Source: Lachnospiraceae bacterium (lineage in GTDB: Bacteria; Bacillota; Clostridia; Lachnospirales; Lachnospiraceae). Taken from it: a stretch of DNA of 42,896 nt. The position numbers were made by a program, and so were the translations under genes. Shown here one piece after another: positions 24,381-32,905 of this stretch; within the stretch, counting starts at the first letter, position 1; every line of letters starts with the position of its first letter. The notes below the pieces were generated by a model. The model was given only the letters and a program-made list of their open reading frames with translations, was not told where the DNA came from and made no database searches. The stretch is taken from positions 1-42,896 of the forward strand of contig JAFLTC010000016.1 in the NCBI GenBank assembly GCA_022510615.1. The letters run 5' to 3'.

Positions 24381-25889
24381 ATGAAAAAATCAAAGAAAGG
24401 ATTCATTGCAAAGATAAGTGCAGTCGTTCTGACTATGGCACTTGGCTTCTGGATTGTTGGTGGCATATCCTATGCTTCTAATACCGGAAACAAGCCGTTC
24501 TTAGGTGATGCTATTGAATTCGGTATTGTTTGTAATGAATTAGTCCAGACCGGTGATATGGAGACTAATTTTGCAACAGGCAGATATGTATGCTACGATG
24601 GTTCTACTATAGGAAATACGATTTCCGATAATATGGCCAATGCAGCAGGCGTCATTAAAATCGGCGAGATTGCCGGCAGAATCCAGACCCGTAACAATCC
24701 GGTTATCATTAAAGGACCGGAAGTAAAAGAAGAAGTAAAAGAAATGATTCAGTATACTTATGAGTATGCGAAGTCAAAGGTTACTAAGAGTGACTTGAAA
24801 GCACCGGAAGCGAAAGACATGAATAATTATACGATTGATGCATCCGCAGTGGGTGAGGATGTCGTATATGTAGATGCTAAAAACATGATTGACGCGATGA
24901 ATGATGGAAAAATCGCGAATGGTGCTTTAACCTTGAAAATGAAGGAAGACCAGACTGTTGTATTTAACTCAACAGTGAAGAGTAAGTTTACTATTCCTCG
25001 TTATAAGGTTGAGATTACAGACGGCAAAAAGTCAAAGGAGCAAATTGCAGAAACCGTAATCTGGAATTTGCCTGAGCTGGCTGATTTGAACATTGCGTCT
25101 GATAGTATGCACGCTACAGTTATAGCTCCTAAGGCAGGTGTATATATTAGCGTGACAGGAGAGGGTTGGCTTGTTTGTGACCAGGTAGTAGGAAACAGTG
25201 GTGAGTGGCATATGATTTCCAGAAAGGTACCGGAAGTTACACCAACACCAAAAGTTACCCCTACACCGAAAGTAACACCGACACCAAAACCAACGAAAGC
25301 TCCAACTCCAACACCGGAGGTAACACCGACTCCAACGCCGGAAGTTACTCCAACACCGGAAGTAACACCGACTCCAACGCCGGAAGTTACTCCAACACCG
25401 GAGGTAACACCGACTCCAACGCCGGAAGTTACTCCAACACCGGAGGTAACACCGACTCCAACGCCGGAAGTTACTCCTACACCGGAGGTAACACCGATCC
25501 CAACACCGGAAGTTACTCCTACACCGGCACCAACCGAGGAGCCAACACCAGCACCGGAAGTTACTCCTACACCGGCACCGACGGAAGAGCCGACACCGGC
25601 ATCGGAAGTGACTCCAACACCGGAAGTGACCTCAACACCATCGACGGTAATCCTGCCGACACCAACAGTGCCGACAACGATGATAGAAGATGAAGAAACA
25701 CCGAAAACCTATAAGGAAGCGCCAAAGAAGAAAGCAAAGACAACAACGATTTTAGATGAAGATGTTCCTTTATCTGATGCTGCACCGGAGACCGGTGATA
25801 CAACAAACTTGTTCTTCCCAATTATTGCAATGGGTGCTTCTGTTCTGGCTATGGTAGCGGTATTCGTATATCGTAGAAAACGCAGTTAA
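24381..25889 (+). CDS. Choice-of-anchor-A surface protein with TPEVTP stalk and sortase-type tail
   Basis: 502 residues. A signal peptide (about 1-34, AVVLTMALGFWIVGGISYA) leads to a beta-rich domain (about 40-280) that resembles the choice-of-anchor-A (collagen-binding-like) domain, with LGDAIEFGIVCN near its start and GEWHMISRKV at its end. A Thr/Pro/Glu/Val repeat stalk (about 283-440) follows. The C-terminus has an LPXTG-like signal APETG (468-472), a hydrophobic helix and RRKRS, so sortase anchoring is expected; the first residue is Ala instead of Leu. ATG 24381 has AAAGGGGAAG before it. No sortase gene is nearby. The ligand is unknown; adhesion is the usual inference. Confidence 0.85.
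   Translation: MKKSKKGFIAKISAVVLTMALGFWIVGGISYASNTGNKPFLGDAIEFGIVCNELVQTGDMETNFATGRYVCYDGSTIGNTISDNMANAAGVIKIGEIAGRIQTRNNPVIIKGPEVKEEVKEMIQYTYEYAKSKVTKSDLKAPEAKDMNNYTIDASAVGEDVVYVDAKNMIDAMNDGKIANGALTLKMKEDQTVVFNSTVKSKFTIPRYKVEITDGKKSKEQIAETVIWNLPELADLNIASDSMHATVIAPKAGVYISVTGEGWLVCDQVVGNSGEWHMISRKVPEVTPTPKVTPTPKVTPTPKPTKAPTPTPEVTPTPTPEVTPTPEVTPTPTPEVTPTPEVTPTPTPEVTPTPEVTPTPTPEVTPTPEVTPIPTPEVTPTPAPTEEPTPAPEVTPTPAPTEEPTPASEVTPTPEVTSTPSTVILPTPTVPTTMIEDEETPKTYKEAPKKKAKTTTILDEDVPLSDAAPETGDTTNLFFPIIAMGASVLAMVAVFVYRRKRS
25322..25489 (+). repeat. Four 42-bp tandem repeats encoding the Pro/Thr stalk
   Basis: The units at 25322, 25364, 25406 and 25448 are nearly identical, each coding 14 residues of the TPTPEVTPTPEVTP pattern. 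Shorter, diverged copies flank them to about 25680. Because 42 is a multiple of three, slippage would change stalk length without a frameshift. Confidence 0.92.
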
Positions 25890-25926
25890 GCATTTATAAG
25901 TAGGATATACCAATTATATTAAATAT

Positions 25927-25963
25927 AAAAAGAATCCTCACTGATTCAGTGAGGATTCTTTTT
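25927..25963. terminator. Bidirectional terminator between convergent genes
   Basis: AAAAGAATCCTCACTGA pairs perfectly with TCAGTGAGGATTCTTTT around a minimal loop. An A-tract on the left and a T-tract on the right make it work for both the surface protein (plus) and the activase (minus). Confidence 0.92.
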
Positions 25964-26037
25964 GTATCGGAACACCACAAACTTTGTATCCCATAGACAA
26001 ACTGGGGTTGTTGAAATGTCTGCATCTTTTCGTAATA

Positions 26038-29000
26038 TCATAGATTCTCACTGGCAGTAGCCAGCATCAATTTAATGCGGTTCAACTGATTGACTTCACT
26101 GGCACCAGGGTCATAGTCCACGGCGACAATATTTGCACCCGGAAAGCTTTTGCGAAGCTGTTTGATAACACCCTTTCCGACGACATGATTCGGAAGGCAG
26201 CCAAATGGCTGTGTGCATACAATATTCGGCACATTACTATGCAGAAGTTCAATCATTTCTCCTGTTAAAAACCAGCCTTCTCCGGTCTGGTTACCGGTAG
26301 ATACAAAAGGCTCTGCGTATTCTGCCAGAGTGTGAATGGAAGGCGGTGCTTCAAATCGATTGCTTTCTTCCAAGGCCTTGCGAAGTGGTTTTCGAAAATT
26401 TTCCAAAAGCCAGATGGCGGCTTCTCCCAGCATCTTACTACGATGTTTAAAACCAAGGTGTTCTGCCTTAAATTTGCTGTCGTAAGCACTGTACATAAAG
26501 AAATCCAGCAAATCCGGACAGACGGCTTCTGCGCCTTCTGCTTCCAGAAGTTTTACTACATAATTATTTGCTGCCGGAAGAAATTTCACAAGAATTTCTC
26601 CTACAATTCCTACTCTTGGCTTTTTTATCGTTTCATCCAACGGAATCGTATCAAAATCTTTTACGACTCCGGCTATAATCTTTTTAAATTCAGAATGTTT
26701 CGGATTTTTTACTGCTTCAATACAACGCTGTTTCCATTTTTCATGGAGGGCATCCACAGAACCAGGTACTTTTTCATATGGTCTGGTCCGGTATACTACT
26801 CTCATAAATAAGTCGCCGTAAATCAAGGCATGGATAGCACCTTTTAGTAGCCGGTAATTAATTTTAAATCCGGGATTGGACTCCACTCCCGCACTTAGGG
26901 AAATAACCGGAATCTGCTCCATACCTGCCTTTCGCAGGGCCCGACGGATAAATCCGATATAGTTGGTTGCCCGGCAACCGCCGCCGGTCTGTGTAATAAT
27001 GACTGCCGTCCGGTCTAAATCATATTCACCGGACAAAAGAGCCTTCATAAATTGTCCTACCACAAGAAGTGATGGATAGCAGGCATCGTTATTCACATAT
27101 TTTAATCCGTAATCCAGCTCGCCTACTCCACTTGGCAACTGGACAAGATTGTAGCCGCAGGCAGACAGAGCAGGCATCAGCATATCAAAGTGAATCGGTG
27201 ACATCTGCGGAGCCAGAATTGTATATTCTTTTCTCATTTCCTTTGTAAATGTGACGCGCTTGTAAGAGGCATCCTCCACATGAGGCTTGATTCCCTTTCT
27301 GGCACGATCTTTTACTGCTGAAATGAGAGAGCGGATTCGGATGCGTGCGGCACCGAGATTGTTTACCTCATCAATTTTTAAAACGGTACATATTTTGCCG
27401 GAACCGGTTAAAATGTCGTTTACTTGATCTGTCGTAACGGCATCCAGACCACAGCCAAAGGAATTCAACTGAATCATTTCCAGATTCTCCTGGGTGCGCA
27501 CATAGGTGGCGGCAGCGTAGAGACGGGAGTGATACATCCACTGGTCCATGGCAATCATCGGCCGTTCGATTTCTGCCAGATGGGACACACTGTCCTCGGA
27601 AAGCACCGCAATACCATAGGAAGTGATTAGTTCCGGAATACCATGGTGGATTTCCGGATCAATGTGATACGGACGTCCGGCAAGTACAATGCCGCGGGAA
27701 TTTGTATCTTTCATCCACTGAAGAACTTCTTCGCCCCTCCTTCGGATATCCTCCCTCGTTTTTGTCAGTTCCTCGTATGCTTTATGGGCCGCCTGACGGA
27801 TTTCCGATGCCGGAATGTCGTTTTCCTTTCCCAGATATTTTACCAGCTCATCGGCCAGAATTTTATCGCTTTCAAAAGAGACAAAAGGATTCTGGAATAT
27901 AATCGATTCGTCTTTTAATTCTTCCACATTATTTTTTATGTTCTCTCCATAAGAGGTAACAATCGGACAGTTATAGTGATTACCTGCCCCATCAAATTCT
28001 TTTCTCTCATAAGGAACACAAGGATAGAAGATATAATCTACCCCCTGTTTTAACAGCCACATAATGTGCCCGTGGGCAAGCTTTGCAGGATAGCATTCCG
28101 ATTCACTTGGGATGGATTCAATACCCAGAGCATAAATGTTACGGTTAGAAGCCGGAGACAAAACTACCTCGTAGCCAAGCTCTGTAAAGAACGTAAACCA
28201 GTATGGATAGTTCTCATACATATTTAATACTCTTGGAATTCCCACCTTGCCCCGGTACGCCAGATCCGGTGAAAGCGGCTGGTAATGTTCAAATAACCGT
28301 TCATTTTTATATTCATATAAATTTGGAATATCCGTATTTGTTTTTTCTTTGCCAAGGCCCCGTTCACAGCGGTTGCCGGAAATAAACTGGCGTCCGCCGC
28401 CGAAGCGGTTAATGGTTAAAAGGCAGTGGTTCGTACATCCCTTGCATCTTGCCATGGAGCTTTCAAATTTGAGATTAATTATATCCTCTAGGGAAAGCAT
28501 CGTTGTCTCCATGCCCTCCTCATAATGTTCTCTGGCAATCAGAGCGGCACCGAAAGCACCCATAATACCGGCAATATCCGGACGGACAGCCTGACAGCCG
28601 GACACTCGTTCAAAACTGCGAAGAACCGCATCATTATAAAAGGTCCCCCCCTGAACGACCACATTAGTACCTAAATCCCTCGGGTCGGTCAGTTTGATAA
28701 CCTTTAACAGGGCATTTTTAATGACAGAAATAGCAAGTCCGGCAGAGATATCAGCCACGGTTGCGCCCTCTTTTTGTGCCTGCTTTACTTTGGAATTCAT
28801 AAACACAGTACAGCGGGAACCCAAGTCTATGGGATTTTCAGCAAATAAAGCCAACCTGGCAAAATCTTTTACTTCATAATTTAAGGAACGGGCAAAGGTC
28901 TCGATAAAAGAACCGCAGCCGGAAGAACATGCCTCATTCAGCTGTACACTGTCCACGGACTGATTTTTGATTTTGATACATTTCATATCTTGTCCGCCGA

Positions 29001-30249
29001 TGTCAAGGATACAATCTACCTCAGGTTCAAAAAAGGAAGCGGCATAGTAGTGGGAAACGGTCTCTACTTCTCCCTCATCTAACATCAGGGCAGACTGAAT
29101 CAGTGCTTCGCCGTACCCGGTGGAGCAGGAGCGGACAATCTTTGCGCTGTCCGGAAGCAGTCCGTAAATTTCTTTGATAGCCTTAATGGTTGTCTTTAAC
29201 GGACTTCCGTTGTTATTGTCGTAAAAGGAATAAAGCAGGGAACCGTCCTCGCCCACCAGTGCTGCCTTTGTCGTCGTCGAGCCGGCGTCAATACCGAGGA
29301 AAACATTTCCCTCGTAGGTGGCTAAATCTGCTTTTGACACACTGTGTACACTGTGTTCCCGCAAAAATTCATCATATTCGTCTTCATCTTTAAATAGAGG
29401 TTCCATACGGGTAACCTCAAATTCTATCTTGATTTCATTGGATAATTTATTTAATAGCGCCGAGAGGGTGGTTATACCTTCATTCTGCGAATTCATGGCA
29501 GCTCCGCTGGCGGCAAACAAATGGGAGTTATCCGGTGCAATAATAGCATCTCCCTCCAGTTTGAGCGTGCGGATAAAAGCCGCCTTTAATTCCGTCAGAA
29601 AATGGAGCGGTCCTCCCAGAAAAGCAACATTGCCACGAATCGGTTTACCACAGGCAAGGCCGCTGATGGTCTGATTGACAACGGCTTGGAAAATAGAAGC
29701 CGCAAGGTCAGACTTGGCAGCCCCCTCATTAATCAGCGGTTGTATATCGGTCTTGGCAAATACACCACACCGTGCAGCGATAGGATAAATGGCCTGATAG
29801 TCTTTGGCATATTCATTCAGACCGGCGGCATCTGTTTTTAACAGAGTTGCCATCTGGTCGATAAAGGAACCGGTACCACCGGCACAGATTCCGTTCATAC
29901 GCTGCTCGATACCATCAGTAAAGTAAATAATTTTAGCATCTTCGCCGCCTAATTCGATAGCGACATCGGTTTGCGGTGCATAGTCTTTCAGGGCAGAAGC
30001 TACGCTGACGACCTCCTGCACAAAAGGGATATCCAGATATTTTGATATGGCAAGTCCACCGGAGCCGGTAATCATAGGAGCGATTTCCTGTTCTCCGAGC
30101 GTGGTATATGCATTTTCTATTATTTGCTTTAATGTTTCCTGAATATTGGCAAAATGTCTTTCATAAGCGGAAAAGATAATTTGGTTCTCATCATCAAGAA
30201 TAGCAATTTTTACGGTCGTAGAACCAATATCAATACCTACTCTGTTCAT
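26038..30249 (-). CDS. Giant 2-hydroxyacyl-CoA-dehydratase-type activase (BadF/BcrA ATPase family)
   Basis: 1,403 residues. Two ASKHA ATPase domains come first, about 1-265 ([16 protein letters not shown]) and 315-575 ([14 protein letters not shown]). Each carries the pair of cysteines that hold the dimer-bridging [4Fe-4S] in HgdC: C122/C161 and C441/C480, both 39 apart as in HgdC. A cysteine cluster C602-x2-C605-x3-C609 ... C628 begins the DUF2229-like part. The C-terminal half resembles HgdB-type dehydratase subunits. Such proteins inject low-potential electrons with ATP, but the substrate of the long form is unknown. The GGGAGGTAAC site fits ATG at 30249. It is transcribed away from the LysM gene. 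Confidence 0.92.
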   Translation of the reverse strand: MNRVGIDIGSTTVKIAILDDENQIIFSAYERHFANIQETLKQIIENAYTTLGEQEIAPMITGSGGLAISKYLDIPFVQEVVSVASALKDYAPQTDVAIELGGEDAKIIYFTDGIEQRMNGICAGGTGSFIDQMATLLKTDAAGLNEYAKDYQAIYPIAARCGVFAKTDIQPLINEGAAKSDLAASIFQAVVNQTISGLACGKPIRGNVAFLGGPLHFLTELKAAFIRTLKLEGDAIIAPDNSHLFAASGAAMNSQNEGITTLSALLNKLSNEIKIEFEVTRMEPLFKDEDEYDEFLREHSVHSVSKADLATYEGNVFLGIDAGSTTTKAALVGEDGSLLYSFYDNNNGSPLKTTIKAIKEIYGLLPDSAKIVRSCSTGYGEALIQSALMLDEGEVETVSHYYAASFFEPEVDCILDIGGQDMKCIKIKNQSVDSVQLNEACSSGCGSFIETFARSLNYEVKDFARLALFAENPIDLGSRCTVFMNSKVKQAQKEGATVADISAGLAISVIKNALLKVIKLTDPRDLGTNVVVQGGTFYNDAVLRSFERVSGCQAVRPDIAGIMGAFGAALIAREHYEEGMETTMLSLEDIINLKFESSMARCKGCTNHCLLTINRFGGGRQFISGNRCERGLGKEKTNTDIPNLYEYKNERLFEHYQPLSPDLAYRGKVGIPRVLNMYENYPYWFTFFTELGYEVVLSPASNRNIYALGIESIPSESECYPAKLAHGHIMWLLKQGVDYIFYPCVPYERKEFDGAGNHYNCPIVTSYGENIKNNVEELKDESIIFQNPFVSFESDKILADELVKYLGKENDIPASEIRQAAHKAYEELTKTREDIRRRGEEVLQWMKDTNSRGIVLAGRPYHIDPEIHHGIPELITSYGIAVLSEDSVSHLAEIERPMIAMDQWMYHSRLYAAATYVRTQENLEMIQLNSFGCGLDAVTTDQVNDILTGSGKICTVLKIDEVNNLGAARIRIRSLISAVKDRARKGIKPHVEDASYKRVTFTKEMRKEYTILAPQMSPIHFDMLMPALSACGYNLVQLPSGVGELDYGLKYVNNDACYPSLLVVGQFMKALLSGEYDLDRTAVIITQTGGGCRATNYIGFIRRALRKAGMEQIPVISLSAGVESNPGFKINYRLLKGAIHALIYGDLFMRVVYRTRPYEKVPGSVDALHEKWKQRCIEAVKNPKHSEFKKIIAGVVKDFDTIPLDETIKKPRVGIVGEILVKFLPAANNYVVKLLEAEGAEAVCPDLLDFFMYSAYDSKFKAEHLGFKHRSKMLGEAAIWLLENFRKPLRKALEESNRFEAPPSIHTLAEYAEPFVSTGNQTGEGWFLTGEMIELLHSNVPNIVCTQPFGCLPNHVVGKGVIKQLRKSFPGANIVAVDYDPGASEVNQLNRIKLMLATASENL

Positions 30250-30289
30250 AGTTACCTCCCTGTCATTTACACTAAGCTTCCAATGTCAT

Positions 30290-30318
30290 ATTATACGACA
30301 AAAATTGATGTTTTGCAA
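30290..30318 (-). promoter_or_regulatory. Sigma-A promoter for the activase
   Basis: On the minus strand TTGCAA (30318-30313) and TATAAT (30295-30290) are 17 bp apart, about 40 bases before the activase start. The rest of the 156-bp divergent gap also serves the LysM gene, for which no clear promoter was found. Confidence 0.72.
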
Positions 30319-30405
30319 CAAAATCCAACTGGTATTTCCTGTATCTGTGTGAACATTTTATGACAGTTTCGAATAAGATATTAGCAAAAAGGAAAAAAGA
30401 ACCCA

Positions 30406-30903
30406 ATGAATCAGAGATATTGTAACGGAATGGTACATGTGATAAAGCAGGGGGATAACCTGTATCAGTTAAGCAGAATGTATCGGGTGCCGCTTGCCTT
30501 AATTCTCCGGGCAAATCCTTATGTTGATGTATATAATCTGCAGCCGGGACAGGAAATCTGCATCCCTGTGGCTCGTCCGTATCCGGGAATGCAAAGAACG
30601 GAAACTCAAAGTACAGAAACTCAAAGAACGGGGACATCCGAAATGAGCGATGAGAATCAAAGTGATGGTATGGACCCAAATATGAACCAAAATATGAACC
30701 AAAATATGGACGGAAATACGACATCGCTGGAAAGAGAAGAAACAAATGAGGATGTTGAGACATATGTATGCGACGGAACTAAGGGAGTTGGAGAGATATT
30801 GCAGGAGTGGGGCGTAGCATGGTCGGATATTGCCGAGAGAAATGATTTGAATAAGATAATCATTGCGGCAGACGTAGTTTTATATCTGCCAAAGAAGGTT
30901 TGA
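30406..30903 (+). CDS. LysM-domain protein without signal peptide
   Basis: 165 residues. An N-terminal LysM domain (about 9-54, VIKQGDNLYQLSRMYRV ... LQPGQEICIPV) is joined by a Thr/Gln/Asn/Met-rich low-complexity linker (60-108, with NMNQNMNQNM) to a second, diverged LysM-like domain (118-165, ending ADVVLYLPKKV). LysM binds N-acetylglucosamine polymers such as peptidoglycan. There is no signal peptide or membrane helix, as in spore-coat and cortex assembly proteins made in the mother cell; a spore role is inferred. The ribosome site AAAAAGGAAAAAAG is distant. Its stop codon overlaps the -35 element of the next promoter. Confidence 0.8.
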   Translation: MNQRYCNGMVHVIKQGDNLYQLSRMYRVPLALILRANPYVDVYNLQPGQEICIPVARPYPGMQRTETQSTETQRTGTSEMSDENQSDGMDPNMNQNMNQNMDGNTTSLEREETNEDVETYVCDGTKGVGEILQEWGVAWSDIAERNDLNKIIIAADVVLYLPKKV

Positions 30904-30928
30904 CAAAGGTCCCTCAAACTTATATAAT
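30900..30928 (+). promoter_or_regulatory. Perfect consensus sigma-A promoter for the corA operon
   Basis: TTGACA (30900-30905), 17 bp, TATAAT (30923-30928). The -35 contains the TGA stop of the LysM gene. Transcription should start near 30935, leaving a leader of about 107 bases before corA. TCCCTCAAAC inside the spacer (30910-30919) is the exact reverse complement of GTTTGAGGGA at 31019-31028. Confidence 0.85.
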
Positions 30929-30942
30929 AAAAGCAATTAGGC

Positions 30943-30980
30943 GGACTCGGCGATGCCTCTGAGCAGGCGTCGCCGAGTCC
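30943..30980 (+). promoter_or_regulatory. GC-rich hairpin at the 5' end of the corA leader
   Basis: GGACTCGGCGA (30943-30953) pairs perfectly with TCGCCGAGTCC (30970-30980). After one mismatch GCC/GGC also pair, around an 8-base loop. No T-run follows. It begins about 8 bases into the predicted transcript, so it is more likely a 5' stabilising or regulatory stem than a terminator of the LysM gene. It is not the M-box magnesium riboswitch. Confidence 0.7.
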
Positions 30981-31041
30981 CATGATGACGGACGGTTTCT
31001 GCCATCTGAGGGAGTATCGTTTGAGGGAAAGGAGAACGGAT

Positions 31042-31968
31042 ATGATTTCAATTTATAAGACAGTAGAAGAAGAATTAGTATCGCTGGATAAAATTGAAGA
31101 AGGCTGCTGGGTTTCCGTAACCCGTCCTACCGGTGAAGAACTGGAGCGTCTGCAGGAAGAAACCGGTATTGATATTGATGATTTGCGAGCACCACTGGAT
31201 GATGAAGAGCGTTCCCGTATTGAACTGGAAGATAATTATAATATGATTCTTGTTGACATTCCTTCGCTGGATGAAAAGGATCGGTATGTCACGATTCCGT
31301 TAGGTGTTTTTATGACGAAGGAGCATATCGTGACGGTGTGTCTGGAGGAAACACCGGTATTGAAGGCATTTGAAAATAAACGGGTAAGGGAGTTTTACAC
31401 TTTTAAAAAAACAAGGTTTGTGTTCCAGATTTTGTATCGGAATGCTACATCCTATCTCCGGTATCTGCGCATTATAGACAGAAAAAGTGACCAGATTGAA
31501 GAAAAACTCCATATTTCACAGAAGAACAGTGAGCTCATTGAACTTTTGGAGCTGGAAAAAAGTCTTGTCTATTTTACCACCTCTCTTCGTTCCAATGAGG
31601 TGGTGCTGGAAAAGCTTCTCAGGACAGACCGGGTAAGAAAATATCCAGAGGATGAAGACCTTTTGGAAGATGTTATTATCGAGAATAAGCAGGCCATTGA
31701 GATGGCGAATATATACAGCGGAATTCTCAGCGGTACGATGGATGCGTTTGCTTCGGTTATTTCCAATAACTTAAATATTGTGATGAAGTTTCTGGCCACC
31801 GTTACCATTGTGTTGTCCATTCCAACGATGATTGCCAGTTTTTTCGGCATGAATTTTGACAACATTCCAATGGGACATGCTCCCCATGGATTTTTTACGA
31901 TTATTATACTGACCCTGGTAGTATCGGGGGTAGTGGCTATCTTCTTTAGAAAGAAAAATTTGTTCTGA
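31042..31968 (+). CDS. CorA-family magnesium/divalent cation channel
   Basis: 308 residues. A cytoplasmic alpha/beta and long-helix domain (1-245) is followed by two C-terminal membrane helices (about 249-270 and 282-302). The signature GMN is present in SFFGMNFDNIPMG between the helices, where it forms the pore mouth of the pentamer. Usually imports Mg2+ (or Co2+/Ni2+). ATG 31042 has AAAGGAGAACG before it; an ATG at 30982 just after the leader hairpin would give a basic extension with no ribosome site. First gene after a perfect promoter and a structured leader; a rhomboid-like gene follows 16 bases later. Confidence 0.93.
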   Translation: MISIYKTVEEELVSLDKIEEGCWVSVTRPTGEELERLQEETGIDIDDLRAPLDDEERSRIELEDNYNMILVDIPSLDEKDRYVTIPLGVFMTKEHIVTVCLEETPVLKAFENKRVREFYTFKKTRFVFQILYRNATSYLRYLRIIDRKSDQIEEKLHISQKNSELIELLELEKSLVYFTTSLRSNEVVLEKLLRTDRVRKYPEDEDLLEDVIIENKQAIEMANIYSGILSGTMDAFASVISNNLNIVMKFLATVTIVLSIPTMIASFFGMNFDNIPMGHAPHGFFTIIILTLVVSGVVAIFFRKKNLF

Positions 31969-31984
31969 CAGGACGGAGGTATTT

Positions 31985-32884
31985 ATGAACGTGATTGGCA
32001 AGTTAGAGCGAAAATTCGGACATTTAGGTATACCGGATTTAATTAAATATTTTATCGGACTGAGCATATTAGGAAAAATTATAAATTATATTAATCCGGC
32101 ACTGTTTAGCACATACCTGAGTCTGGACATATATGAAATTCTCCATGGACAAATCTGGCGTCTCGTTACTTTTTTAATGGAGCCGATGTCCTGGGCCGAC
32201 GATATGATAGTAGATTTGATCTGGTTTGTGATCTGGATATTTCTGTACTATAATATCGGGCTGGCATTGGAGAGAAACTGGGGGACATTCCGGTTTAATC
32301 TGTTTTATTTTTCCGGTGTCTTCCTTGTGATTTTATTCACGGTAGTATATTATGTTATTTTAACGGTGCAAAGCGGCTTATTACCCAATGAGCAGATTAT
32401 TGCCCTGTTAGGCTATGGCAGCACCACGATACAGTATCTAAATCCGTCGCTGTTTCTTGCCTTTGCCCTGATGAATCCGGATGCGCAGTTCCTTGTTTAT
32501 TTTATCATACCGGTCAGGGCAAAATGGCTGGGGATTGTTTATCTTTTATTTACCGGCTATGATGCAGTGCGATGCTTTATGGATGGATACTATTTCCATG
32601 TGGCGCTGATTTTAGGTTCTCTGCTGAACTTTGCCATTTTCTTTTTTGCTACAAGAAACCTGGGAAATATTCCGGCTGCCTACCGGAGAAAGAAGCGAAA
32701 GATCGTTTACAAGCAGAAGGTAAAAACCAGTGCAGCCGGAGCCTCACAGAGACACCGCTGCTCGATTTGCGGGAGAACAGAGGAGGATGCACCGAATCTG
32801 GAATTTCGTTACTGCTCGAAATGTGAGGGAAGCTATGAGTACTGCTCTGACCATTTATTTACCCACGAGCATGTACACAAATAG
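31985..32884 (+). CDS. Rhomboid-like membrane protein with C-terminal zinc-binding tail
   Basis: 299 residues. About six membrane helices fill residues 20-225. The rhomboid loop signature WR is present (GQIWRLVTFLMEP), and the stretch YYNIGLALERNWGTFRFNLFYFSG matches the L1 region. However the catalytic GxSG before the fourth helix is replaced by ALLGYGSTTIQY, so it appears to be a pseudoprotease. The basic tail ends in a Cys/His-rich module (about 257-298): CSICG, YCSKC, YCSDH, HEHVH, which should bind zinc in the cytoplasm. GGACGGAGG precedes ATG. It sits between corA and a double glycosyltransferase, suggesting membrane-protein quality control or complex assembly. No exact family known to me. 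Confidence 0.75.
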   Translation: MNVIGKLERKFGHLGIPDLIKYFIGLSILGKIINYINPALFSTYLSLDIYEILHGQIWRLVTFLMEPMSWADDMIVDLIWFVIWIFLYYNIGLALERNWGTFRFNLFYFSGVFLVILFTVVYYVILTVQSGLLPNEQIIALLGYGSTTIQYLNPSLFLAFALMNPDAQFLVYFIIPVRAKWLGIVYLLFTGYDAVRCFMDGYYFHVALILGSLLNFAIFFFATRNLGNIPAAYRRKKRKIVYKQKVKTSAAGASQRHRCSICGRTEEDAPNLEFRYCSKCEGSYEYCSDHLFTHEHVHK

Positions 32885-32905
32885 GAGAGTGAAAGGAGTA
32901 TCATC

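Noticed and set aside
25230-25680. Possible CRISPR-like array
   Set aside because: Repeats have no unique spacers and encode a Pro/Thr stalk in frame.
25205-25693. 162-codon frame rich in Asn, Thr, Ser and Gly overlapping the anchor-A gene
   Set aside because: It is the shifted frame of the 42-bp repeats; any 3-divisible repeat keeps all frames open. No ribosome site.
30982-31041. N-terminal extension of CorA from ATG 30982
   Set aside because: No ribosome site, basic non-family sequence, and it lies in the leader; ATG 31042 has AAAGGAG.
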